Origin: Cordilura impudica
Taxonomy: Eukaryota > Arthropoda > Insecta > Diptera > Scathophagidae
Direction: 5' to 3'
Length of the DNA stretch: 64,000 nt
Assembly: GCA_963682025.1 (NCBI GenBank)
Contig: OY821519.1
Location: 65,404,783 to 65,468,782, forward strand
Shown here: positions 11,494 to 22,223 of the stretch, one piece after another
Numbering within the stretch: position 1 is the first letter of the stretch
Layout: the number at the start of each line of letters is the position of its first letter
The notes under the pieces: model-generated
Seen by the model: only the letters and a program-made list of their open reading frames with translations
The model's database searches: none
Told to the model about the DNA's origin: nothing
Program-made: the position numbers and the translations under genes

Positions 11494-12464
11494 CATATAT
11501 AAATGGAGTTTTGTACGTTATGTTGCGGTTTATAGAAGACTACACCACTGGACCGATCGTCTTGAAATTTTTACAGTAGGTAACTTCCTATCCGGAAGGA
11601 AAAATAGGCTATATTTTTTTGGATTTTCAAGTGGACGTCGCACCTTTCATATAAAGTGAATTTTTAACATCTAATTTTAAAATATAATATCTGGAGTACT
11701 ACGACAGCAAGAGTTCTGAAATTATGTACATGTGCATATTAAACTAATTTGAAGAGTTGCGGAAAAATGGGCGGGATCGGACCAATGGACGTGGTACCCA
11801 CCATACAAAGTAAATATTGAATGTCATATATCTAGAGACTGTAATAAAGTCTTGAGACTTAGTGTGTGATCATAAGTTAACAACGTTAATACTCGGCAAA
11901 AATGGGCGGGAGCAGATCAGTGGGCGTGGTACCTCCATACAAAGTAAATATATAATGTCATATATCTGGAGTACTGTAGTAGTGAAATCCTTGGAACTAT
12001 GTCTGAGTTCATGAGTTATTTATGTGAGTATATGTGAGAATCGAATCGAAAATCGCGAATAAAAAAAAATCGCCAAATCCAAAATTGCAAAAAAAAAAAT
12101 CGCTAAAGCTAAAAATCGCCCAAATCGTTAAAATCAAAAATCTCCAAAATCAAAAATAGCTTAAAAAAACAAAAATCACCAAAACCGAAAATCGCCTAAA
12201 TAAAAAATTGCAAAACCGAAAATCGCGAATAACAAAAATCACAAAAAAACGAAAAACGCCAAAATCAAAAATCACAAAAAAAAAAAATTGTAAAAAAAAC
12301 AATAATCGACGAAATCAAAAATCGCCAAAATCTAAAATCGCAAAAACAAAAATCGTCAAAATCAAAAATCGCCAAATATAAATAAAACAGTTTTCTACAA
12401 AATATAATCCTTGTTTTTTATTTCGTTACGATGAGTGTAGCGAAGCGCATCGGGTTATAGTTAG
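11494..12464 (+). mobile_element. Family B Helitron-like element with minisatellite
   Basis: Contains the family B start region ('gactacaccactggaccgat'), repeated 'aaaatgggcgggatcgga' and 'catacaaagtaaatat' blocks, then an 'aaaatcgcc' minisatellite at about 12050-12385, then the Helitron hairpin (12429-12452). The terminal CTRR is mutated to ttag (12461-12464). Its neighbours on both sides are family A copies, so these families repeatedly landed in or next to each other. Confidence 0.6.
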
Positions 12465-12688
12465 TATTACATAAATTTTCGAATCAAGGAAATTGGAGTA
12501 ATTAAATTAATTTCGTTTTAAGTCTATATAATTGATAACCTACATTTAAATGGTAATTTAAGAATAAAGGGTAATTAAAAGATAATTAAATAATTGCAGT
12601 GGTACCATTATATATGTTAGAGTATATATCTGAATTTTTTGCCTCAAACTTTGATGAATTTGCAACAAAAAATTATTATATATCTATA

Positions 12689-13136
12689 TCTATAATATTA
12701 ATAGGCTAGGCGATTTCTTGTGACCGATGTTTTGTTCTACCGTTTTATCCCGATTATGACCAAGCGTATATTATTTGAAAGGTATTTCTTTTTAGCGGTT
12801 TTGCAGATTTACAAATTTTGAATTTTTTCCTTTATTTTGAGTAAATTGCCTTCAAAGTTGCTACTAACCCATACATAAAATTATACAATGCTATGTGTGT
12901 GTTTATTAAATTTGTTAATGTGTTTCTAATAAAAATGAGTTTGTTTTTTGTGTTGATTTGTGAATTGGCTATAATTGATGAGCATACTTTTAGGGTCTTT
13001 ATTTAATGAAAAAATAAAATTTCCTAGAATTTGCGCTCGAATTTCGAGGGCTGGAATCTGCTAGTATTTATAATTGAGTGAAAAAATAAATTTTCCTAGA
13101 ATTAGCACTCGAATTTTGAGGGCTGGGCTCTGCTAG
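12689..13136 (+). mobile_element. Family A element followed by a second, family G-type tail
   Basis: Starts TCTATAATATTAATAGGC and ends ggctggaatctgCTAG at 13061-13064. It is directly followed by a second end (gaattttgagggctgggctctgCTAG, 13133-13136) that belongs to family G. The tandem tails suggest insertion of one element at the end of another, or read-through of the first terminator during rolling-circle transposition. Confidence 0.55.
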
Positions 13137-13159
13137 TTTATTAAATTAAACTTAATTCT

Positions 13160-13690
13160 AATACTGACTATTTTTATTTCAGCTAGTCACTGTGATGTCC
13201 AATTTCTTGGAAGTAGAAACGAAATGCCGACCCAGGAGATGGCATCGATTGATCAACCTAATCTTATACATCAATACAATTAGCGAATGGGTGGAGTTGA
13301 TTGGTTTGATAATGCTATGAACAACTATCGCATTCAAATTTGCGGAAAAATGGTACTGGCTGTTACCTACTAATGCTATGGATGCTGCTAAGGTAAATGC
13401 TTAGAAGCTACAACGCATCTACAGAAAACTTGAAGGCGTGTCACTAATAAGTCAAATTGATTTCGCATTAGTGCCGTAGAAGCATTCATAATAAGAACTG
13501 AAAATCGGTACTATGGTTAAAAAAGAGTTGTCACGAACGCACAAATAATGGTAGAGCGAATGGATCATATGATTGAAAATATGGTTCAACGCGGCCGCTG
13601 TGGGCAAATGGATTGATTTGTACAGTTTCATGCTGGCACTCCAAAAAACATTGAAAAGATTAAAAAAATCGAAATAATAATAAAACACTT
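13160..13690 (+). pseudogene. piggyBac-type transposase remnant (C-terminal part)
   Basis: The plus strand encodes, with frameshifts, MGGVDWFDNAMNNYRIQI, then KWYW, NAMDAA, and ISQIDFR, matching the piggyBac DDE-transposase region after the last catalytic Asp (family pattern MGGVD..D....YRI..R.KKWWWPLF...D.A..NAW.LY). Frameshifts near 13350 and a stop near 13402 break it. The catalytic Asp in GGVD-W-FD is still visible, but the N-terminal two thirds is absent. An inactive fragment. Confidence 0.75.
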
Positions 13691-13699
13691 ATATGTATA

Positions 13700-14320
13700 G
13701 CATGCAATTCTGAATACAAATAAAATAAAATTAATTTTTTTTACGATATCTAAAAAAACATTACAAAAAACACATTTTTACTTGAAATTCATATAAATAA
13801 ATGATAAAAATAAAATTTGTTTAGAAACCTTTTATGCCTAAGTAAATATTTAAATACCCATACCTGTAGGCCGGGTGGTTCTTATCTTTTTATATAGAAG
13901 ACATGTTATGCTATAAGGCACGAAGAGAGTATATGGGAAGTCAACTCCCCAAACTTTCCGAATCCACTTATGTCAAAATTTGTTTACTTTGTTAAGTTAT
14001 TGACTATTGACCCGTTAATTTTTCCGCAAGTAATGTTCCCATGTGAGTTCTAACATTTTTTTTTTATTAGTTTTATCTTTCGTCTATCAATTCGTGAAAA
14101 AAGATTTGCAACATCTTTCGCTGGGTCTAGCTAGAATTTTTCTAAGATAGCTAAATTTTTGGGTATTTTTCTTCCCATTCGGCGTTAATGGGTTAAAACT
14201 CCTCCCATTTCTAACTAAAAGTAGCATTATCCGCCTTCTTCAAAACTATGTATGTATAATAGCACGGGAACTACTGATCAGATACTAACAAAATATAGCG
14301 CATCACAGAGAAAAACTAAC
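13700..14320. other. AT-rich sequence, no gene seen
   Basis: No protein-like frame and no definable repeat ends on either strand. Confidence 0.35.
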
Positions 14321-14321
14321 T

Positions 14322-15196
14322 AATACCCTATACCCTATACCCTATACCACTATGTGGTCAGGAATTAATGCGTTTGTGCTGATATTTGTAACTAACAAAA
14401 AATATTTGACCTAGACCCATTTTTTATTATACCGGATCGACTCTGAATCACTTTCTGACTCGATTTTGCGATGTCCGTCCGTCTGACTGTCCGTCTGAAC
14501 GTCTGTCTGTGTGCTCATATCCATATCGCAAATATGGTATATAAGCTTTCATCGGCAATAGAACGAACGCTATTGAAATGACCATACAAATGACCCCTAT
14601 GAGATCGAATTATATTGCCATATTCAAATTACAATCCAGATCTCAGTGAAATTTAGTGTGTATGTGTGTTTATTACACCCATATATCAGTAGGCCAAAAA
14701 AAACCCTGTAGGTCAATTTTTGTTCATAGCCCCCATATAAAGCTGCTCCCGATTTTCAATTTAATCTATAAAAAAATATATTGCACAGATTTTTCTCAAA
14801 TTTGGTTTGTATATGTTTTTGTCTAGTCCCCATATACATGTATATAGCCTCCGTTATGAACTTTTTCATATCTGCAGGCAAAAAATTAATAACAATGCCA
14901 CTCAAATTTGGTTGATGCTTATATTCTATATCCAAATATTTAAACCTAAACTAAAACCCTATTTCTTTTTATAATCTGTCGTATAGTGATCGAAACTGTA
15001 GAAGTTTAATATTCTAGAACTTTGTACATTATAACATTAGTTATCTTTGAAAAATACTTTTAATATTTTGTCAAACAAAAAGAAAATATTTTTATTCCAA
15101 TATTTGTATTCAACCTGAACACACAATAAATTTTTACTTTCAACTTCATTCTCTGGTTCTGAATTCCAAGACTATAATTTTCTTACTTGTTTTAGT
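14322..15196 (-). mobile_element. Family D non-autonomous element, divergent copy
   Basis: Starts with a short 'ataccct' tandem (14322-14346) and follows the family D order seen at 43.5-44.3 and 56.7-57.5 kb: ccactatgtggt, atatttgacctagaccca, gactcgattt..cgatgtccgtccgtctg, tcaaatttggtttgtatat. It ends 'actataattttcttacttgtttta'. It lacks the 24-bp terminal palindrome of the younger copies and is therefore older or a different subfamily. Confidence 0.55.
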
Positions 15197-15334
15197 TTTA
15201 AACTGAATCTAATTCTTTTGCATACTTTTGTTATAATCCTGATATTGGCAATTAATAAAGATTGAATTTAAAATAGCTTCTGTATTAACTTTAGTTTTAG
15301 CCGAGCTATTACCGACAGTATAGATATCTGTATA

Positions 15335-15464
15335 AATGATTGAGTTAGAAATTAATCAAGCTCAAGCTCCTGTTTTAATTTTAATAAAGCAAAAACATTA
15401 GCACATTTGTTTCAAAAAATTTATCTTTGTATATTCTGCAAGATTAATTTCTAACTCAATCATT
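15335..15464. repeat. 22-bp perfect inverted repeat with 86-base loop
   Basis: Bases 15335-15356 (aatgattgagttagaaatta plus at) are exactly inverse-complementary to 15443-15464. The loop (15357-15442) is AT-rich with no coding potential. It could be the ends of a tiny MITE. Confidence 0.75.
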
Positions 15465-15663
15465 AAACTGATAAAGATCGAAAAATACGGGTTTTAAAAA
15501 AACAGAAAATAATAAATTTGATAAAAATGTTAAATTAATTGTTTGAGGTTTGTGCTCATTTACTCATATAACCTTTCCAATCTTGTATTGTTCGTTAATA
15601 TTGACCATTATTTCCTGGGAAATTATTCTGAAGAAAAAGACATTATATCATTAATCTTTTTTT

Positions 15664-18125
15664 CACTTGAATGCTAATGGCATTTCAAACTTTTCTAAAT
15701 TGAAACAATTTGAGATACTAATTGAACGAGAAAATATTAAAATAGCATCTTTGAATGAAACATTTTTTCAGAAAATCATAGACCCTATTTTAAAAATTAT
15801 TATTTATATAGAAGCGACAGAACAGATGCAGGAGGAGGAGGAGTAGCTCTGTTAATTCATAAATCTGTAGCACATAAAAACCTCTTTATATCAAACACCT
15901 CATCAATCGAAAACATCTCAATTGAAGTTATTATAAATAATAGACCTATTGTTGTATCCTCATAATATTCACCAAGATATACCCACAACTTCTGTACTGA
16001 TATCTTAAACCTAACACCAAAGAATATATAGATTTTGGTGACCTAAAGGCCAAACGTTGTTCTTGGAATTGCCGTTCAAATAATACTGCAGGAATCGCAC
16101 TCAACAACCTACAGCAATCAAGCAATTTTTTCATTCACTATCCTAATAGTCCAACCCTATTCCCCCATCAACACAATCGCGAAGCATCCACAGTCGAAAT
16201 TATCTTAATCAATTCCGCTTTAAATATAGACGTAAAAACAATGGATTACGAAATACCATCAGACCATCGCCCCATTATATGTACACTTAAAAGATCAATG
16301 GCCTTGCAGGTTGACCTCAATTATTATGATTATAGTGCAACCAACTGGAACATTTATATGAATTTTTTAGACAATAAAATCACGTTATATTCGGATATAT
16401 ACAACACCAATTGAGCAGGAAATCCAAAAATTTATAAATGTAGTTGTCGAAGCAAGGGATGTGTCTACACCTAAAATAACTCAACAAAATAATTACACAT
16501 TAACAGAAAGTACTGTGAAATATATTCAACTAAGAAGAAGCTTTAAAAGAAAAAGCCAACGATCTTCAAATATAGCCGAGCAAACTTTTTATAATCAATG
16601 TACTAAGTTTCTAAGTAACATGATTGATAAAAGTATAAATTCGGAGCGCAATAAGAAATGGTGTCAATTATTATCCAATTTAAAACCAGGTGATAAATCA
16701 TTTTGGAAAATAAGCAGGAATTTGCGAGGAAATGGAAAAATCAAATCTCTCACTTTAAAATTGGAAATACAAAAATATCATCTGATAAGGGCAAGGCTGA
16801 AATCCTGGAAAATACATTTGTCCAAGCAAATAATCTCACTTCGAACTACAACCACTCAGCGGATATACTAATAAATACAACAGTAAATAATTTTAAGAAG
16901 GAAAATCCCAGTTCTGAATCTGCAATTTATACATCTCTTGAAGAAGTAATGAATATTGTCTCATCAATAAAACCGTCAAAATCCCCTGGTTTTGACAATG
17001 TTCCGAACCTGCTCTTAAAGAAACTACCACTCAAAGCTCTAAAATTATAATATTTAACAGCTGCATCAAACTCAACTATTTCCCAAACCATTTCAAAAAT
17101 GCTAAGGATGTAGCCATAAACAAACCTAGTAAGCCAAAAAATAACCCAAATAGCTATGGACCTATTAGTCTATTAAATAACTTAGGTAAAATATTTGAAA
17201 AAATACTACATTCTCGTCTTAGTGAATTTGTAACGACCAATTCTATTGTTGCTAAAGAACAATTTGGATTAAAAAAAGGGCATAGCACTACGCACCAAAT
17301 AAACAGAATTAAAAATCAAATAATCACCAATAAAAACAATAAACGTTCAACGGGTGTAATATTGTTAGATATTGAAAAAGCGTTTGACACCGTTTGGCAT
17401 AATGGCCTAGTATTTAAACTTCTTGATGCAAATGTACCAAAATATTTATGCAAACTTATTTCAGATTTCATTCACGGCAGAAGCTTTAACGTTGCGATTA
17501 ATAATGAAACATCATCTCCAAAAACCATTACCACAGGGTTACCTCAAGGATCAGTCTTGTCGCCATTGCTTTACTCGATATATACATCCGATTTCAAAGT
17601 CCCGCAGATGATACTGCGTTAATTTCTTCAAACAAACTTACAAGCGCACTCCCGAAGAAAATGGAAAAGGGACTTGTAAATTGCAGTAAATATTTTCACA
17701 TATGGAGAATCAAAATTAATCCAAACAAGACCCAAGCAATAATTTTTCCATTCAACAAATCTCCCAAAAGACTGCCAAGACGTCATCTTCTTATTGGAAA
17801 TAATACCATAAATATACTTAACGAGGTCAAATATCTCGGAGGTGTCTTGGACAAAAAGCTTACATTTAAACAACATATTATGGCTACGTGTCAAAAAACT
17901 ATAAAATCATTTAAAGCATAATGGTCACTACTAAATAGGAGGTCATTTCTAAACCCCAAAAACAAAAATCTACTCTTCAAAAGTGTTATGAGGCCGATAT
18001 TAACATACGCGTGTCCTATTTGGAGTGACGCTGCCAACTGTCACCTAAAACGCTTACAAATTATACAAAACAAATGTCTTAAAATGATAAATAAAAAGCC
18101 CTGGAGGTATCCTACAAATCTTCTT
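15664..18125 (+). pseudogene. LINE-A copy 1 ORF2 (endonuclease-RT), broken
   Basis: Encodes the AP-type endonuclease and reverse transcriptase of a Jockey-clade LINE in several frames. Visible RT blocks are SIKPSKSPGFDNVPNLLLKK (16961-17025), DIEKAFDTVWHN (17371-17405) and GLPQGSVLSPLLYSIYTSDF (17536-17598). There is an in-frame stop at 15962 after VVSS, small deletions near 16010 and 16405, and a 25-base deletion at about 17604 that removes the residues just before ADDT and shifts the frame. Compared with copies 2 and 3 it carries the most lesions, so it is the oldest. Confidence 0.9.
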
Positions 18126-20939
18126 AATTTTTTTTTAGTAGTAGTAGTAGTATTTACTATACTTTAATTTAAAACTAATAATAAATATTTAACAATTTTT
18201 ATACAACTTCTTGATTTGTGTTATTATATCTTAAAAATTGTATGACATTTCTTTTAAAAACATTAACATTTCTTTCTAATTTGACATAGTTAGGTAACGT
18301 ATTATTTATTTTTAGTCCCTTGAAGAAGAGAGATCTTTGCATTGCTGTTGTTGTCACCCTTTGTAACCTAAAGTTTTCCGCGTTTCTTAAGTTATACGGT
18401 TGAGATTCTCCCACGTACATCAGTTGGTCGATCAAGTATTCTGGAGCATTACCCATCTTCATCTTTTGGACAAAAATCAACGTATTAAATTCTAATCTTT
18501 GTTGTATGTTTAACCATTTCAATGTATCTAGCATATTTTGGATGGGAGTATATCTGTTACATTTTAAAATAGAACGCATAGCCTTATTTTGAAGTTTTTG
18601 CAATCTTTCCAATTGTGCTGTTGGTATACAGGTATACAGAATTGTGGAGCCGAATCCAAAATGAGGTTTTATCATCGTGTTATACATATTTATTGCCGTT
18701 GTTATCGATATTTTTTTTCGCACCCGTTTAAAAAAGCCGATTTTTTCCAATTTTCTTACATATGTAATCGAGGTGATGTTTAAATTTTAAGTCTTTATCG
18801 ATTATGAAACCCAGATATTTTATTTGATTAACTTTTTCAATTGTTTCATTATTAATTTTAAAAACTGTGTTACTGTTCATGTTTATTTCCATTATTTTAG
18901 TTTTTTTTTTCATTTAGTTTTAATTTGTTCATTTTCAGCCAATTGTTTATTTTATCTTTACATTGTTCCTCTGTATTTCCTTGAGCATAGATCAGTGCGT
19001 CATCAGCATATAGAATTATTTCGCATTTATTTAAAATATTGGGCATATCATTTATATATATTATAAATAATAGTGCTCCTAATATAGAACCTTGTGGCAC
19101 TCCAATTTTATTATCAATTTTATCCGATTTAACACCATTAACTTTCGTAATTTGTTTTCGATTTGTCAGATATGATTTAAACCATTGCAGTTCATTTTCT
19201 CTGATACCATACATATACAGTTTTTTAATCAATAACTCTCTATCGATAGTCTCGAACGCTCTTTTGAGGTCCCAGAAAATTGCCATTATCTTATTATTTT
19301 TATTACAATATTTCCATTTATTTATCACATAGTTTACCGTTGTTTCGCATGAGTATTTTTTTCTGAAACCTGATTGATATTTTGAAAACATATAGTTTTC
19401 TTCCATATAGCTTTCCAGCTGTTCTTTAGCAATTTTTTCTATAATTTTTTCAAATGTGTTTAGATGTTTATTGGTCGGAATTCTTCACATTTGTTTGTTT
19501 TGGCTATTTTTTCTACAGGTGTTACCATAGAATACTTCCAATTTTCAGGGAATATACCAGTCTTGAAAGATTTATTTATAATGTAAAGCATATTTTTACC
19601 AATAATGTTCCAATTATCTAAAACGATCTTAATTGAGACTTTGTTAAAATCTTGTTTGTTCTTTAAGCAATTGCATATGTTTTAAAGTTCTATTAAAGAT
19701 ATTGCACGAAATTTAAATCTAGAAAATATCACAGGTATGTTGTTTGTACATTGCACTTTTTCTATTGTATCCGTTATTGATTTAATACTATCGACAAAAT
19801 AATTATTAAATTGGGTAGCGATTTGATAGTCATCCTTATACTCTATATTGTTAAACATCACATTTTTTATCACATTGGCATTTTTCTTAAGTACTAAGTT
19901 TTTTATTTCATTCCACATTTGTTTCTGGTCTTTGGAATTATTTATTTTGTTGTTAACATATTTGCTTTTTTCATTTTCAATTTTATTTTTATACATATTT
20001 CTTATTAATTTATATTCATTCCATGCATATTCTGTATTTTCTGTTTTAGCGATTTGGTATTTAATAATTTTTTCTCTTTTGAGTATTTTTAAGTCTTCGT
20101 TGAACCATTTGTTAACATCGTTCTTTATATTCACTATTTTTTTGTTTGTAAATTTTTTAATCGTATTTTCGATACATGTGTCAATTATATCTATGATTTT
20201 ATTAACACTATAATTTTCATTATATTCTAATATTGCACTGAGTTCTCTATTGAATAGATCCTGATTATAATTAAATATTTCAATATCTTTTCTATTTCTT
20301 TGGTTTTGATTTTCATTTTTATATTCAATTTTTATATCTATTGCTACATGGTCTGATATTTTATTGGCGCCATTGATTTTCGTTGTTATATGATCATTAT
20401 TTGTTATAACGTAGTCTATTATTGTTCTCGAATTTTTTGTGATTTTTGTATATTCGTTTACTATCTGCTTTAGTCCATTATCGTGCAACACATTTTCCAA
20501 TCTGCTTTTATATGTTTCTTCTTTATTCCAATCGATGTTGAAATCACCTGCTACTATTATATCATAAGTTGTTTCAGATATGTCTTCAATTAATTGCTCA
20601 AAAACTGTACAAAATTCTGTTTCACTGCTACTTGGTGATCTATAAACCGCCATTATTACGATTTGTTTTTTTTTTACCAAATTTGGCCACGTAAGCACTA
20701 ATCCAATAATTTGAGTCGGAAGTTTTTTCAAAAATTTGTGTTATGTTCCATAGTTTTTTAAAATATATAGTAAGTCCCCCTTCCTTTTTGAGTTTGACCG
20801 TGTACTATATTGATTATATTCATGTAGTAGTATTTCTCGTTCATCTATATCTTTTGTTAAATGGGTCTCTGTAAGTATAATGAAGTCTGGGTTTTTTTTT
20901 ATCAGCAATTATTTCCAATTGAATATAGTTATTAACTAA
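18126..20939 (-). mobile_element. LINE-B, inserted antisense in LINE-A copy 1
   Basis: A second non-LTR retrotransposon, unrelated in sequence to LINE-A. Its 3' end lies at 18126-18155, seen on the plus strand as a T run plus a tagtag(ta) microsatellite. Its 5' end is near 20939, where LINE-A sequence (catgaagaaacaggttatg) resumes. It splits LINE-A copy 1 between its 'aaatcttctt' and 'catgaagaaac'. A clean target duplication is not visible. The element is 5'-truncated inside the endonuclease. Confidence 0.85.
18199..20731 (-). pseudogene. LINE-B ORF2 (endonuclease-RT), broken
   Basis: Read on the minus strand in order: the endonuclease C-half (20731 downward: VYRSPSSSETEF, AGDFNIDWNKEE, IDYVITN, KISDHVAIDI), a linker rich in N and K, then RT (19406-18897: YQSGFRKKYSCETTVNYVIN, WDLKRAFETID, GVPQGSILGALLFIIYINDM, ILYADDALIYA) and the C-terminal part (18750-18199: KHHLDYICKKIGK upstream, TMIKPHFGFGSTILYTC, LQKLQNKAMRSILKCN). 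The catalytic YADD is intact, but frameshifts near 19440-19690 and 18900 split the frame. Belongs to the CR1/Jockey-type group by motif order; exact clade not determined. Confidence 0.85.
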
Positions 20940-21542
20940 TCTGCATGAAGAAACAGGTTATGAAAAAATTATCGATTTCATAACAAGGATTAATAACAAT
21001 TACTTTAGCAAAATTGAAAATTCCTCTTACCCACTGATAATAGAATGTAGAGAAATAACGTAAAATTAAAAAGGAAATCACCAAATTGAAAATTATATGC
21101 TTATAGAGGTCCATTATTTCTAATAAACCTCCTATAAGCTCATAAATATTTTTCAGATAGTATTTGAATTTATTAAATCATATAAAGGTTTTTTTCCTCC
21201 CATTTTCCTTTAAAAATCATTAAAAAATAAAATAAAAACTATTTAATATCTTTAGATCTTATGTATTATTTGTTGCAATATCTATATGTAAAGATAAGAT
21301 CTCATAAGTAAATATTTGTTAAAATATGTAAATAAAGGAAGAATATTTAATTGAAAATTGAAATTCATTAATCTTTTATACATTTTAATTTTATACACAA
21401 ACTAAAAATGTTTCAATCCTTTTCAGAGCACAACAATTTTGGAAAACAAATACCTAGTAAATCAATAATTTTGTAAACATATCCTTTCATACGTCTTGAG
21501 ATTAACTGCAAAACTGAGAAACTATTATCGTACCATTAAATA

Positions 21543-22223
21543 GTCACCAAATTCAGTTCGAACAACAATGCTGTTTACAAAGTTCAATTTGTTCGTAAAA
21601 ATTTTAACCCAACTGCCTTAAAAAATGTAAGGACAATTTCCAATATCATAATTTCTTGGAAAAAATACAAATCTAGGTCCAGAAATAAACCAACTCAATG
21701 CTGGAACTGCTTAATGTATGGCCATGGCGGTGAACATTGCCATCGAAGTGCTGCATGTATGATATGTGCAGAACAACATCATACAAGTGTGTGTCCGTTT
21801 AACACAAATGAAAAAAGACCAGCTGTTTTTACATGCTTTAATTGCAAAAAACATTGAAAAGAGAGAACTGATCACTCTGCAAACGACATCAACTGTCCGT
21901 TACGTTCTCTCTATTTGGAAACCAGAACAAGAGTAACTTCCAAAAGTCATAACAACAGCAGGCAACAACAAAATATTTCATTTCAATCAAAGGTTGATTT
22001 CCCAAATTTAAGTAACAACAACACAAATTGTAACAATAACATCAATAATAACAGCAAAGCTACATATGCTAACCAGCTGAAAACAAACTACGATTTATTT
22101 AGCATTGATGAGCTTTTTGATATTTTCACTACAGCTATGGATGATTTGCATAGGTGCACCTCAAAAGTACAACAAATCAAAGTTGTAATGTCAATGGTAA
22201 AATACGCCCATGGATTATACTAA
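21543..22223 (+). pseudogene. LINE-A copy 2 ORF1 (gag-like, zinc knuckles), 5'-truncated
   Basis: The frame enters directly at the truncation point (21543, codons VTKFSSN...) and runs to the stop at 22221-22223, with one in-frame TGA at 21855-21857. It carries gag-type CCHC zinc knuckles: CWNCLMYGHGGEHC (CX2CX4HX4C), then CMICAEQHHTSVC, then a third starting CFNCKK that is interrupted by the TGA. After these comes an N/Q/S-rich tail (NNNTNCNNNINNNS). In Jockey-type LINEs ORF1 binds the element RNA. ORF1 and ORF2 overlap by 14 bases (22210-22223). Confidence 0.85.

Larger units (their letters stand above)
15661..21364 (+). mobile_element. LINE-A copy 1, 5'-truncated, interrupted by LINE-B
   Basis: Jockey-type non-LTR retrotransposon flanked by a perfect 13-bp target duplication, tcattaatctttt, at 15648-15660 and 21365-21377. 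It starts near the ORF2 start, so it is 5'-truncated. The body is 15661-18125 plus 20940-21364; the part between is an unrelated LINE on the opposite strand. The 3' part carries the conserved hairpin (about 21094-21146) and an 'aaataaaggaagaata' end. Confidence 0.9.

Noticed and set aside
10340..12385. The aaaatcgcc arrays as a CRISPR-like array
   Set aside because: Units are short, irregular and without unique spacers, in a fly genome; they are minisatellites within Helitron-like elements.
14322..14346. Tandem 'ataccct' as telomere-type repeat
   Set aside because: Only three to four units, and 'taccctatacc' is the normal end sequence of family D elements.
18589..20213. Plus-strand frames within LINE-B
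   Set aside because: They are antisense to the LINE-B endonuclease and RT frames; their Phe/Ile/Leu-rich content reflects the Lys/Asn-rich minus-strand protein.
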